Shown: one piece after another, positions 37,488 to 48,537 of the stretch
Layout of the letters: the number at the start of each line of letters is the position of its first letter
Numbering within the stretch: the stretch's first letter is position 1
Assembly (NCBI RefSeq): GCF_000004075.3
Contig: NC_026661.2
Location: 5,664,058-5,728,057 of the forward strand
Source of the DNA: Cucumis sativus
Lineage: Eukaryota > Streptophyta > Magnoliopsida > Cucurbitales > Cucurbitaceae
DNA: 64,000 nucleotides
Direction of reading: 5' to 3'
Notes under the pieces: model-generated
The model's input: only the letters and a program-made list of their open reading frames with translations
Databases searched by the model: none
What the model was told of the DNA's origin: nothing
Made by a program: the position numbers and the translations under genes

Positions 37488-37865
37488 ATGGCTACAGCCT
37501 CCGCTACCCTCTCGACGGCCATGTCCTCCGCCGCCCCCATCTCCGCCGGCTCAAGGCGGCAGAGGCAAACCAATGCCCATTTTATTTCTGGGCTTAACTC
37601 CTTTAGTGGCTTGAAAGCTCACAACAATGTCGTCTCCTTAGGCCTTCCCGTTTGTGCTGATCAATCATTTGCAAAAATTGTGAGCTCTTTGAAATACCCA
37701 TCAAAGGGAAAGGGGAAAAACGGCGGTGGAGCTCTTTCTTCCACTTGTAATGCCGCCGGTGAGATTTTCAGGATTGCTGCCATTATCAATGGCCTGGTTC
37801 TTATTGGTGTGGCTGTGGGGTTTGTTCTTCTTCGGATCGAAGCATCTGTGGAGGAGGCAGAGTGA
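37488..37865 (+). CDS. petM: PetM, cytochrome b6f complex subunit 7 precursor
   Basis: Single exon, 125 aa. The first 85 or so residues are rich in Ser, Ala and Arg with few acidic residues, as in a chloroplast transit peptide. The mature part has one membrane helix (about residues 93-115, [20 protein letters not shown]) followed by [12 protein letters not shown], the pattern of PetM, a small nuclear-encoded subunit of the thylakoid cytochrome b6f complex that carries electrons between the photosystems. An open frame extends upstream to 37260, but the transit peptide begins [10 protein letters not shown] at 37488, where the Ala-rich N-terminus typical of the family starts. Identification rests on recall of the plant family, which has this length and C-terminus. 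Confidence 0.85.
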   Translation: MATASATLSTAMSSAAPISAGSRRQRQTNAHFISGLNSFSGLKAHNNVVSLGLPVCADQSFAKIVSSLKYPSKGKGKNGGGALSSTCNAAGEIFRIAAIINGLVLIGVAVGFVLLRIEASVEEAE

Positions 37866-39273
37866 AAAGCTACCAAAAATGGTTGATGATGATGAGGATA
37901 TTGGTCGGTTATCTGAAATTTGTAAGTTAATCTACTTTTACCAGTTATTGTAGAACTCAATTGTTTCCATCAGTCAAAACAATTGACAAAATTCATTTTC
38001 CCTATTTCTTTGCCCTGCTTTCTCATTACAAAATAATGGCATTGTAGTATATTGTTCATCTGCTTGAAAAAAGATGCATATTCTTGTAAATTCTTTTTGT
38101 GCTGCTTGGATCATGAGAAGAATAAGAAATGAACTTTCCAGGCAATTATTGTAAGATCAACTAGTTCTTTGAGGAGACTGCCAAAAACAAAATAAAAAAC
38201 AATAAAAATATGGTTATCAAACGGAGGTTAAGTTATTGTGTTTTTGAATTCACTGTTAATATGTTTTGAAACAACAACTTTGTCTTAAGTAAACTGAAAG
38301 AAAAAGGGAACAAATTGTAAGAAAATGTATCCACATACAATCCATTTCACGCAGTTACTGTTTTGGTAGTAGAAAGTTGGATCGTAAACAATCTCATAAA
38401 CCAAGCAACCAGCATCTCAAATTGGTGTAAAGAACTTGAATGTTAGTTAGTAGGTTTTTGAACGAAGATTGGTATGAAACTTAGACAGGAGACTGAAATC
38501 AAGAATTGTACTTTTGTGTATAGAGTTCAATTTCACTGGAGTAAGCTTTCATGTTTACTCTCAAATAAAGGTTGTCTTGTTGATTATACAAAGCCTAGCG
38601 TACATGAAATAGATTCCTGCAATATATGGCTTGAAATTGAACCTTGCTTGATGAACTTATTACTAAGAAGTAAGAGTTGAGGAACATTTTGAATCAACTT
38701 AGCTTGACTCAGAGGGAAAGAGATCAGGGGATTAGATAAAAAAAAGCTTCATTCAACAAAAAGAGAGTTCCTTGATCGTACTGTACAATGCTAGAATGTC
38801 AATTGTCAAACAATACAGGGGATGGAAAAGAAGGATCTTCTCTCCAGTCTCCATAAGCGATTCTAATTAAATTGGATGATCTCGATACCACACGCATTTC
38901 CAGGGTTGGATGCTGAATGTTTGTAAAAATGTTGCTGAATGTTTTAATGATTTGTATATCACATTTAAAGGAAACTAAAATTTTGTTTTGGTCTCAATAT
39001 TGATTCGAGATGTACTGAGATGAACCATTAAAAAATTAACAAAAAGAGTGCAATTTGCGATACGTGGAAAGAGAGTGCAATGTTAGTTACTAGTCTGGAT
39101 GATATGTACCTAAGTTCTTTATGTATTTATTATGATTGATGGTTTTAATAACACAATCACAGCCTTTTCTCTTCATATGACATTGTCTTGACCCTTTTGG
39201 CCAATTGATTCAACTCATTCACAACCTTGTTGCTGATAGCTATATCAATGCATATTGGTATCTTTTGGTCAAC
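37866..39273. other. Convergent intergenic region, petM to DUF716 gene
   Basis: Holds the 3' ends of petM (+) and the DUF716 gene (-). Open frames such as 38474-38680 have no recognisable features. No RNA gene or mobile element recognised. Confidence 0.55.
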
Positions 39274-40110
39274 TCAAAGCTGCTCATAGTCCGTTAACTG
39301 GATCTTCGAGCTGCAATTTTCAGATTTAGTACATTTGATGCTTATAATTCCAGTAAATATAAGAATTCCTGCTAGTATCCAGCTGAATTGGAGGTTGGCG
39401 AGTGCCCGTGCCCTCATATCAGCTTCTTCAGAGGCACAAATGACTGCTCCAAGCATTTCATCTTTGCCGTTGTCCATCACCCTCATACTGCAGCCCTTGG
39501 GAACTAAGTTTGGAACCCATAGCATGAACCCCATGTTCATAAACCAACACCCTTGCAAAACAACCAATAATGAAAGAATAAGAGCTGCAGGGAAGTTGCT
39601 AGGACAACAAGCAGCTACGATTACTGACACAAGAGACGCGAACACTATCACTTGCAAGAGCCAATGGTAATGACCTTCGATGCCATTATGGTCAGCTGAG
39701 TGGAAATGGAGCAAGAATAACTCCTGACTGAAAACACAGGCTGCAAAGACGCCATCAATACCAGATAATACATTTGATGAGCGATTCAACTCGTTATAGA
39801 GGGTAAAACCTGAAAATATGGCAAGGTGTAGGAACATGCTAGCGTGCTCCAAGTTGATGACTTTGAAAGACAAATGAACAAAAGGGAAGTCCCAAAATTG
39901 TCTGAAAATTGCAATGATCGAAAAAGAGAACACGAAAATGAGCTCCAAGTACTTGAATTTGGAAAAAGGTTGGTCGAGAGGATACCAAAATCGTACTTTG
40001 AAATTTGAAGAGCCTTTGAGATTGTAGGTTTTGATCGTATTCACAGTATGCCAAAGGCCAAGAAGAGTGAATGCAAAACCGGATGCTACATGAGGTACTA
40101 ATTGCCCCAT
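39274..40110 (-). CDS. DUF716 (TMEM45-like) multi-span membrane protein
   Basis: Single exon of 278 aa from the start MGQLVPHVASGFAF at 40110; an in-frame ATG six codons upstream (40128) is possible but the family normally begins at the downstream one. About seven hydrophobic segments cover most of the length, including FKYLELIFVFSFSIIAIF, MFLHLAIFSGFTLY and FSWILAGILIFTGIISI. The His-rich stretch HSADHNGIEGHYHWLLQ in the middle is the signature of DUF716/TMEM45 proteins. Members are integral membrane proteins; some plant members are induced by virus infection, but no biochemical function is established. Neighbours give no functional clue. Confidence 0.88.
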   Translation of the reverse strand: MGQLVPHVASGFAFTLLGLWHTVNTIKTYNLKGSSNFKVRFWYPLDQPFSKFKYLELIFVFSFSIIAIFRQFWDFPFVHLSFKVINLEHASMFLHLAIFSGFTLYNELNRSSNVLSGIDGVFAACVFSQELFLLHFHSADHNGIEGHYHWLLQVIVFASLVSVIVAACCPSNFPAALILSLLVVLQGCWFMNMGFMLWVPNLVPKGCSMRVMDNGKDEMLGAVICASEEADMRARALANLQFSWILAGILIFTGIISIKCTKSENCSSKIQLTDYEQL

Positions 40111-42194
40111 TGAAACCTCTACTTTCAAACTCTAGCTTACCAAATTCATCCATAAGCCAATGCCATTTTATATCCTCTCTTTTGCTTTGTAGTTGCAACC
40201 TAAAAATGTTTATGGTTGTCTAGTCAATTTTTTTGTGCATAATGTATGTGTTTCCACTAGAAAAGTTGTCAAAAGTTGATAAAAGGAGCTTTACAAATTG
40301 GATTTCTGATGGGTCAGTTCAATACCTAGATGAAAAAGTTAGAAAATGAACTTAACAAGATTATAAACCAAAACAGTTGATCTAAACTTGGGGTTGAAAT
40401 CTCAGTTCTTCCCATCTAGGGTGAATAAAATCAATAACCAATGGGGGATCAAAACTACCACAAACCAACAAAAAATTACCAATGACAGTCTAAAAAAATA
40501 CCAAATTTGACCAGTAAAAAATCACTTAAATTTCATTTCTAGCTAGAAAATTTGGGTCAATTTGAGAAATGTAAATTATTTTTACGAAATAAAATAAATA
40601 AATAAAAAGCGATGTTCTAAGCTCAGTTTTATTTTGGGGTTGAAAGTGATCATTCAACAGAATTTTTATTTTGCATTTGTCCTGTGCCTTCTAAATCACA
40701 AGGATTTTGGGTTCAAAAGCATGAAACTTGGAGGGATAGGTTCAAGGTCATGGTCTAAAGAACTTATAGGGAATAGGTTCAAGTATAACAAAAACTACGA
40801 CTACTACAAGTAATAATAAGGCACAATTACTCTATTAGTATACGAATAGCAAATGTCAAACACAAATTACATTATGGGTCCAAAATTATATTTGAAGTGT
40901 AATAAGCTTCTGTTATCAACTTTTGACAATTTAGACATGATGGTTATAATATGTGGACAGTTTGTGCTGCACTAAGTGTGAAGTGTATATGTGGTGAAAA
41001 ACTATTAAAAGAATATTGAGTGAATTTAGTGGAAAAGATTTAAAATGTTATGATATTCTCTCTAGAGACTTAGCTTCAGGTGTTCAACCTTGAGTAGAAG
41101 GTTGGAAAAGCCCCATTTAGAGATACCATACAAATACATCAAAATCTCAAGTTTTTGGCCTATTGTTTTATGCCTCAAAACAATAAAACAAATTAACCAC
41201 GAGTGCCTCTAACATCTATTTAAATTTACTGAGAAACAATGGACAGTACCTATTAGTCCACCTCTAAAGAAAGCTCACACATCAACAAATTATAAATTGT
41301 ATTAAAACCAATGCTACATAGTTTGATTTGTATAAATATGTGGTTCGTGCTTTAAAATATTAGAGTATTGTAAAATTGCAAGAAATTTCATGCAGTCAAA
41401 ACCAATGAAATTAGTGGTAGTGAAAGCTAACAATCAATGGAGCAAATTGTGTTCTATACATTACATAAAGCCAATGGTAATGAAAATGAAAAAAAAAAAA
41501 AAAAGAATAGTGCTTGCCTTCGAAGATGCTCATTGGCTCTATCCTCTAAGTGCCCTATAAAAAGAAAGAAAAGATTAAAAGCAAATGCTAAGTGGAGGGA
41601 AGCTTGTGTTTCAAAATAACAGAAAAAACTGTGAAAGAATCACGTAGAATAAGGCTTTTCGACTTTCCTTGACCCACTTTTGAATGTCTATCTCTAATCT
41701 GTAATAAAGTCTCTCGTAATCTTATCTCTTGTGCCTTCCTTTATTGTTATGATTAGATCAATGATAAGATGAAGACAAAAGACGAGGCGTCCTTCTCGCT
41801 CGAGCAAAGTTGGGCACAAAATGTACTGGTCCATGATCTGTAACTTTGCCAGCCAAAGGGGAAGAAAGCACCATTGATGGGAAAGAGATTAGAGAGAGTT
41901 TTCTTTTGGATTCTGTTCAAGGGAACAACTGATTATGCTTCCGATTGTAACTTAACGTTTTGGCGTTTGAACATTGTATCTAATAACGATTCAGAATCCG
42001 TAAAAGGTTTGAGAAACTTTTTTCCTTGTTCACCAAGTTGTTGATGGGACAATGGTATGTGAAACATATTGGAATTTCATCTTGTCAAAGATGGTATGAG
42101 CAGAAACTTCAATATATGAGGGTAACTCTTTTTCCCAGTTCTAAATGAAGACCACTGCCCTTGGGTATAGTTCTACCAAAAAGACGATGGTCTT
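40111..42194. other. Intergenic region, DUF716 gene to PPR gene
   Basis: About 2.1 kb, AT-rich. It holds the promoter of the DUF716 gene on the left and the 3' UTR of the PPR gene on the right. An A16 run lies near 41489-41504. No gene recognised. Confidence 0.55.
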
Positions 42195-44081
42195 TTATGT
42201 GTTCTTGTTTTCATCTGGAATGTTAACTTTTGCAATACCTTCAATCAATGTGAAATAAGTAGTATCATCAGGTGTCATTCCTTTACTTACCATTTCTTTA
42301 AGAAGCTCTTCAGCAAGATCACCTTCTTGGTTTTTGCATAACCCTTGTACAAGGGCATTATAAGTTAGAACAGTCGGATTGAATCCTGTATCAAGCATCT
42401 CATTCCGTACTCTGAAAGCATCCTTTATGTCTCCTCGTCTACTATAACCACTAATCAGTGTATTGAAACTAATATGGTCGGGCTTAATCCCTCTTCTCTT
42501 CATCTCGTCAAAAAGTTCACGGGCTTCTTCAACTTTTCCTTCCCTGCAATGGCCTTGCATTATGGTATTGAAAGTCACTTCATCGGGTGGAACCTTCATC
42601 CTATCCATATCTTTCAGAAGCTCAAATGCACCCTTGACATTACTGTTAGAACAATGACCATCAATCAAAGCATTAAACATAATGACATCAGGCAACACAC
42701 CTTCACTTGTGATCTTCTTAAACAAATCATCTGCCTCCTTCATTCTGTTCTTTTTGCTCAAAACATGAAGAAGTGATGTGTATGTCTTTTTTGTCGGCTT
42801 AATACCACTCGCCAACATTTCATCATGTAGAAGAAATGCTTTCTTTGCATTTGCACATCTACAATACCCATTTATCAAGATATTATATGTAATAGCATCA
42901 GGAGATATTCCTTTCTCCTGAATTTCTTTGATCATACATTCAGCTTCATCTGTTCTTTGCTCCATAAACAATGCATGAATCAACGAGTTATAAGTTGACA
43001 TGGTTGGACTTATGCCCTTCTTCAACATCTCATCCTTGTAAGCAGAGGCCATATCCAAATTACCCTTATTACAAAATCCATCAATCAAAGTATTATAAAT
43101 TACAGCACTAGGTCGCAACCCCTTTTGAACCATTTCTTCAAAAATCTTTGATGCTTCTTCAAGTCTTCCTTGCTTGCACATCCCACTGATAAGAGATCCA
43201 TATGTGAAAGAATCAGGTTCAATCTTTTGTCTCTTCATAGTAGTCAAAATAGCATCAGCCGCTTCAACTCTTCCGCTCGAACAATATCCATGAACAATCG
43301 TATTGTAAGTAACGATATTCGGTTTAACCCCTGAAGTCTCCATATGCCCAACGAAATCCTTAGCCTTCTTCAACTTCCCCTCTTTGCATAGAACATTAAT
43401 CATAATGTTGAACGTATAAACGCTAGATTTAATTCTCAATCTAAACATCTCAGCATACAAAACCCAAGCTGCCTCAGTTCTATTCAACTTCAGAAACAAA
43501 CTCAGCAAACTGTTGCAAGTCTCAATGGTAGGTAAGACACCCTTTTCCTTCATAGTGTAAAAACATTCAAAAGCCTCATCTGCCCTATTCATGTCACAGC
43601 AAGACTTAATCAAGTAATCAAAAACAATGCTACTTTTGAAACCCAAACGATCACGAGAAGCAGCTAAGAATTCAAAAATCTCCCTAATTGAATTGGTAGT
43701 GCCACCCCCAAGAGCCTGTTTGAGAAGGTGTAAGGCGGGTTTGGGAGATGGAAGACGAGCAACAATGACAATGGCAAGGCAAAGAGTTCGGGCATCAGAT
43801 AGTTTATGGTGAAAATGGTTTAAGAAATCGAGAACAACCTGTGGAGATTCGTGGAGGTTTAGAAGGGTTTGGGAGATAAGAGAGGGAGTAAGAGAGGACT
43901 CTACCTGCTTGATGAAATGCCACTGAGAGGAGCGGGCTGATTGTTCGAGAAAATGAGGGGTTAGAGGCGAAGCGAGGTTTGTGGTTGAAACAGGAGATTC
44001 CAGTGGAGTTTTTTGGAGAGAAATTGAAGAGAAAGGCTTGAGCTTCAGAGAAGAAAGCTTCGGAATTCTGCAAGGAATCAT
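42195..44081 (-). CDS. P-class pentatricopeptide repeat protein
   Basis: Single exon, 628 aa, no introns as is usual for PPR genes. The first 60 or so residues are basic and Ser-rich without acidic residues (MIPCRIPKLSSLKLKPFSSI), a likely mitochondrial (or plastid) presequence. From about residue 155 to the end there are 13 consecutive 35-residue P-type repeats and a partial last one, each with the TYN...G...PD pattern; no E or DYW extension. Such proteins bind single-stranded organelle RNA and act in stability, splicing or translation. Base-specifying residue pairs are readable (see findings). It resembles the product of Arabidopsis At2g15630 in length and layout, by recall. The frame is intact. 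Confidence 0.93.
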   Translation of the reverse strand: MIPCRIPKLSSLKLKPFSSISLQKTPLESPVSTTNLASPLTPHFLEQSARSSQWHFIKQVESSLTPSLISQTLLNLHESPQVVLDFLNHFHHKLSDARTLCLAIVIVARLPSPKPALHLLKQALGGGTTNSIREIFEFLAASRDRLGFKSSIVFDYLIKSCCDMNRADEAFECFYTMKEKGVLPTIETCNSLLSLFLKLNRTEAAWVLYAEMFRLRIKSSVYTFNIMINVLCKEGKLKKAKDFVGHMETSGVKPNIVTYNTIVHGYCSSGRVEAADAILTTMKRQKIEPDSFTYGSLISGMCKQGRLEEASKIFEEMVQKGLRPSAVIYNTLIDGFCNKGNLDMASAYKDEMLKKGISPTMSTYNSLIHALFMEQRTDEAECMIKEIQEKGISPDAITYNILINGYCRCANAKKAFLLHDEMLASGIKPTKKTYTSLLHVLSKKNRMKEADDLFKKITSEGVLPDVIMFNALIDGHCSNSNVKGAFELLKDMDRMKVPPDEVTFNTIMQGHCREGKVEEARELFDEMKRRGIKPDHISFNTLISGYSRRGDIKDAFRVRNEMLDTGFNPTVLTYNALVQGLCKNQEGDLAEELLKEMVSKGMTPDDTTYFTLIEGIAKVNIPDENKNT

Positions 44082-44449
44082 GTTTAGGGTTTAGCAGATG
44101 AGAAAAAGGAGAGAGATTTTGAATACAACCAAAATAAAAAAAAAAAACATAAATTAAATACAACCATCCTTTTAGACTTATTCTCCTAATTAGCATACAC
44201 TTAATTCTCAATTTTTTAAAGATGCAATACGAATATTGATTTGTCCATATGGAATAGCCGAAAATATCCATACAAATATTGATTTATCCATACAAATTTA
44301 AAACTGTTTTTTAACTTAAAATTTTTAATTTTATTTCAATTTGGTGTAAAAATTGATTTAATGATTAGAAAACAATATGATTGATTGAGTTATGTTTGAC
44401 TAAGTAACAATATTTATAAATAATATACTTATGTAGGCTACGATGTTAT

Positions 44450-44700
44450 GTTAGATTTACTATTAGAGTCGTACCATATGAGTGTTCCTCGAGATCACCA
44501 CCTATTTATGATTGTGTAGTTAATCGTAATCTCATCATTGAGAGTCTGTATGCTTCCCTAAGGGATCACTGGATGACGTGCCTTCGAGAGCACAATATTT
44601 AATATTTATTAGATGATACATTTCTACCGGAACAGACATCTAGCGAAACTAATAGTAACTCTCTTGCTGTTTAATTTTATAGGTTAAGGTTAGTGAATGA
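44450..44700 (+). mobile_element. Possible remnant of a Copia-type leader
   Basis: The stretch has the style of the leader in the large Copia array: boxes such as GATCACTGGAT and GTGCCTTCGAGAGCAC, where GTGC/GCAC flank a CTTCGAGA loop close to the CCCTTCGGAG apex seen at 475 and 635. No gag or LTR is attached. Similarity is partial and judged by eye. Confidence 0.35.
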
Positions 44701-46118
44701 CGTTGTTTTATTCCGTATTTATGTTTTTATGAAAATTCAGGTTTATTTTTTAGATATTTATTTCATTCCAAAGGAGTCCAAACTAATACTTTAAATGATA
44801 TATTTATTTATTAGTTTCTTCCCACAATTTATTTATTATTAATTTTAAATAAAATTACAAGACATTTTCTCTAAAATAGTATTTTTCTTCTATTCTAAAT
44901 AAAAAAAATTATTTGTTTTACTAGTAATAACTATTACTACAACTCAATATAAAGAGTTGGTGGTTACATATAATTCATGAACTAATACATTTTATTATAT
45001 AAATTCATCCAATTATATAATCAAGTATCTTAAATTACTCATTTTTATAAGTACTCGTATATCTATTGACCGAATTTTAGAGTTTTCATCGATTAATTTT
45101 GCAATTTAAATACGAAAACAATTTATTCTCATACAATCAAACATACTCAAATTCTAAAGTGTAAATTTTTCTTAAATCTTACCAAAGAAAGCAAAGCAAT
45201 TTTTTTTTACAATATTCATTACTCACTGTATGTTGTAACTTAGCAAGTACTCGCATGCCTATTCACTAACTTAATATAAAATTTAGCAACAAATTTGATT
45301 ATTTATAGAATTTTTAAAATTTTGAAACAAACTTCTGTTAAAATAAATTAACATAAACAAAAAACTTAAAAGTTAGAAAACTAAAAAACTAAAATGAACG
45401 TTTTTGAAAGCTAAGACATCAAAATTTAATAAACTTACAAGTTCAACAACCAAATAAAAGATTCAAACCATTTTAGATTATTAGAGCTTTCGTCCATTTT
45501 ATGTCTAAAGTTTCTCTTGATTATCAGATTTACTTCGACAAAAGAATTCACCAATCATTACATTCGATTGTGAAAAGATAAAGTATCTATAAATTACTTT
45601 TTGAAGGAACAAAAATAGTACCTTAATACATTTTTCCAGACGCAACTCTACCTTCCTCTATTTCCTAGACCAATTCTGTAAAAGAGTAATGAGAAGCAAA
45701 GGAAGAAACTTTAATGCCAAAGAACATCTTCAGAATTGGCAATGGCTAACAAAATTTCATCTCAGCTGCTGCGGCAAAGCCATGATTTGAATTCGACAGT
45801 TCTGCAAAAAGTAACATCTACATAAAGGTAACGAAGAGAAACCCATTCCAGTTATGTATTGATAGAGTTTAGAGTATCTAAGTGCTACATTACACTTCTG
45901 CTACAAAGTTTAACAGAAACTTGAATTGATTCACATATCACACAACCTAAGCACCAAGAACTCAAGAGGATTATATTCATTCTAATGTGTGGTCTGGATT
46001 CAAACAGAGCTACTACTACCTCCAATTTCTATCTCAAAATCAGACAAGTTCACTTCATTGAAAAAAGACAGATATAAATACAATATATATTCATGGTTAG
46101 AAAATAAGTATAGAAGTA

Positions 46119-46920
46119 CAGTATACGAACAATGACCAAAAAGACGTCCTTAGATGGTAAACCCTGAGACAAACATAATCAAGCTCAACTGTGTATTATT
46201 CTAGAAAAGGAAACATTTTCAACGAAATAATCTCTAAACATTTGATTTATGTATTTTCATAATTGCACCACTTGATAAGTAAAAAGAAGGGCAATATGAA
46301 ACAACCCAGAAAAGAAAAGTTAACTACTTCAGCATAAGCATTAACTAGTGAATCTAGAACAGGATAATAAAGAGTTTCGCACTAAAGCTCAGAGTAATGA
46401 ACTGGTCATGTATACAATAATATAACAAACTAATTGATATCCTCCTCCTAAGGGATGTATGTGGTAAAGCAAAACATTCTCTTTTCTCAATCCCAAAATG
46501 AATTTACTCCATTCAAAATTGGTCACAAACTAAAACACCAGAGCTTCTGAAATAAGATATATGTTATTGTGTGCAGCAGCAGTATAGCTTTAATAAGGGT
46601 CACTTTCTCCATTTTTCTACCAACTAGTCAGAAATCTATGGTGTACCAACAATGACCAAAAATATGTCTTACATGGTAAATCCTTGAGACTTGATGAAAA
46701 CAACACGAACAAACACAATAGCATAATGCTTTGAGAAAGAGTATTAAGTTTCACAAACTATCTCTAAAACAATTATCACAGGGAAGGGGAGACAAACAAA
46801 CCAATTGGATATTTTATCACGCTAAAGGCCTACACAGAGTTCAATACTGATAACGTCTGTGAAACTAAGCTATATAACAATAACTATCCTCCTGAGGGCA
46901 GGAGGGGAAGAAACATATTC
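46119..46920. repeat. Diverged tandem duplication, about 520 bp period
   Basis: ACAATGACCAAAAAGACGTC at 46129 onward matches ACAATGACCAAAAATATGTC at 46650 onward, continuing through ATGGTAAA and CTTGAGAC-like words for about 45 bases. Further on, similar ATATAACAA...ATCCTCCT stretches occur near 46424 and 46871. The two units differ by many substitutions and indels. Confidence 0.5.
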
Positions 46921-47114
46921 CAAAACTTCAAATAAATTCCAGATTCAGACATGACTGTCCTTCCATCCTCACAGCGATTAGAAAATAGGCATATCAGAAT
47001 ATGTAGGTACGAAGAAGGAAAGCTATAAAGAGGAAGGAACCACCGAAAGCATATAAGAAGGGAAAAAAACATTATATCCGAAGGTTGAATCGGGTTAATA
47101 ACCTGAAATATGTA

Positions 47115-47372
47115 TTAAGCGACTACGATAGGGTGTTGTTTAGAGGGCTCAAGTCCTTTGTTATTCTTCTGATTGGAGTGATCGAGAAAATCTTCCATGT
47201 TGTAGATGACGGTGATGTAAAGAGAGCAGCTAGGGCAACGAGCAATCTCTTCACCGAGCTTAAGATCCTCCTTGGTGATCTGGAACAAGTCGCCGCAGGG
47301 GCAAGGGTAGGTGAAGGCCTGAAGTTCGTCGTTCCACTCCATGTCTTCAATCTCCACGTCGTCGTAGGACAT
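47115..47372 (-). CDS. DPH3: DPH3, diphthamide biosynthesis protein 3 (CSL zinc finger)
   Basis: Single exon, 85 aa, the family's normal size. The N-terminus MSYDDVEIEDMEW and the zinc-binding cysteines C24, C26, C46 and C49 (CPCGDLF and CPSCSLYI) are the CSL-type zinc finger. DPH3 (Kti11) donates electrons to the radical enzyme Dph1-Dph2 in making diphthamide on elongation factor 2, and works with Elongator in tRNA wobble uridine modification. It acts in the cytosol. A Copia element is inserted 271 bp upstream of the start codon in head-to-head orientation, so the native upstream region has been cut short. Confidence 0.95.
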   Translation of the reverse strand: MSYDDVEIEDMEWNDELQAFTYPCPCGDLFQITKEDLKLGEEIARCPSCSLYITVIYNMEDFLDHSNQKNNKGLEPSKQHPIVVA

Positions 47373-47637
47373 AGTTGCGGAGGCGAGTCAGAAACCGCCG
47401 AGTTGGGAAGGTAAGGAAGAGGATGGAGGGATTTGGGTTTCTTTTGTTTTGGGGGCTCCGGATTGTTCCGGAAAACCGCGTCCAATTTACCCTTTATTCT
47501 TTTTTTTTATAATTATAATTAACAAATTTGTTTTGAGTGAGAATGAATATTTAAATACGATCTAAATTTTGGAATTTTCAAATTGGTCAATCCAATTCAT
47601 CGAAATGCATATTTAATTGGTTAATTTATTTTTTAAA
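47373..47637 (-). promoter_or_regulatory. Proximal DPH3 promoter left between gene and Copia insertion
   Basis: 265 bp remain between the start codon and the target-site duplication of the small Copia element. The part next to the gene is GC-richer, the rest AT-rich. The displaced distal sequence resumes at 52633. Confidence 0.5.
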
Positions 47638-47642
47638 TTAAG

Positions 47643-47760
47643 TATTAATGTAAATAAATTCTGTAAATTAGGCTTAGTTAATTTGGGTAATTACCATTGT
47701 ATAAATACACAACTCTTTGGTCAATAATAATAGGAATATTCTTCAGTATATTCTTCAACA
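47643..47760 (+). repeat. 5' LTR of the small Copia
   Basis: 118 bp, starts TATTAATG and ends TTCAACA. TATAAATA at 47700-47707 serves as TATA box, leaving a U3 of only about 85 bp. The right copy is 52510-52627. Confidence 0.92.
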
Positions 47761-47963
47761 TGGTATCAGAGCTAGGGTTTTGAGGCTCCATCTCAATCGC
47801 CGCCGCCAACCACCCATGAACGCCTCCATCCCGAATCGTCTCGATACCTCCAGGAAGAGCTGCGTCCCGAATCGTCTCCATCATCCTCGTCGCGCCTCGC
47901 AGCTGTTCCGCCACATCTCGAACCGTCTCCGTCATCCTCGTCGCGCCGATTAGTCGCAGCCTC

Positions 47964-48228
47964 GATCTGTCTCAGGTGTCCATTTCCGCTCCGATCTGTC
48001 TCCATCCGCGAAGCGCCAGTCTACGCCGCTCCGATCTGTCTCCATCCGCGAAGTGCAGTCGCAGCCTCGATCTGTCTCAGGTGTCCATTTCCGCTCCGAT
48101 CTGTCTCTGATCTGTCTCGAATCTACGCCGCTCCGATCTGTCTCCGCTCCGATCTGTCTCCATCCGCGAAGTGCAGTCTAGGTTGTGCTTCACCCTTGCA
48201 GTTCGCCGTCTCCGCTCCGATCTGTCTC
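47964..48228 (+). repeat. Nine-copy GATCTGTCTC leader repeat of the small Copia
   Basis: GATCTGTCTC occurs at 47964, 47993, 48033, 48069, 48098, 48109, 48135, 48151 and 48219, mostly within a larger unit CGCTCCGATCTGTCTCCATC followed by CGCGAAG. Units are partly nested, as from repeated slippage or unequal exchange. It lies between the primer binding site and gag. Confidence 0.9.
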
Positions 48229-48537
48229 AAGCCGAGCCGTCTAGGTCCTCGCCGCCGCATGTACTTCACCCTTGCAGTTCGCCGTAACCCAGATCCGTCG
48301 CTGCAATCGTCGGTCGGTTCGTGAAGCAAGCCGTACGCGTCATCTTGCAGCAGTCGTCCAGATCTGCGTCGTCGTGCCCATTCCTTTCCTCTCCGTTCGT
48401 GAAGACCTGCTGCGCAATCTCTGTCTCCGTCAAGGCAAATCTCAGCCGCCAAATACAGTAAAACCCAAATCTGACGAATCCAGTCACGAATCAGTCAAAA
48501 CTCGGCCGAAAATCCGCATTGTTAACCTCAAATCAAA

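Larger units (their letters stand above)
44082..47114. other. Intergenic region, PPR gene to DPH3
   Basis: 3 kb, AT-rich. The left end is the PPR promoter. 44450-44700 looks like a remnant of a retroelement leader. 46100-47000 contains two diverged copies of a block of about 520 bp. The right end would hold the DPH3 3' UTR. No coding region recognised. Confidence 0.55.

Noticed and set aside
41437..41619. Open frame with a Lys-rich centre
   Set aside because: The Lys run is an A16 homopolymer; no motif and no promoter signal.
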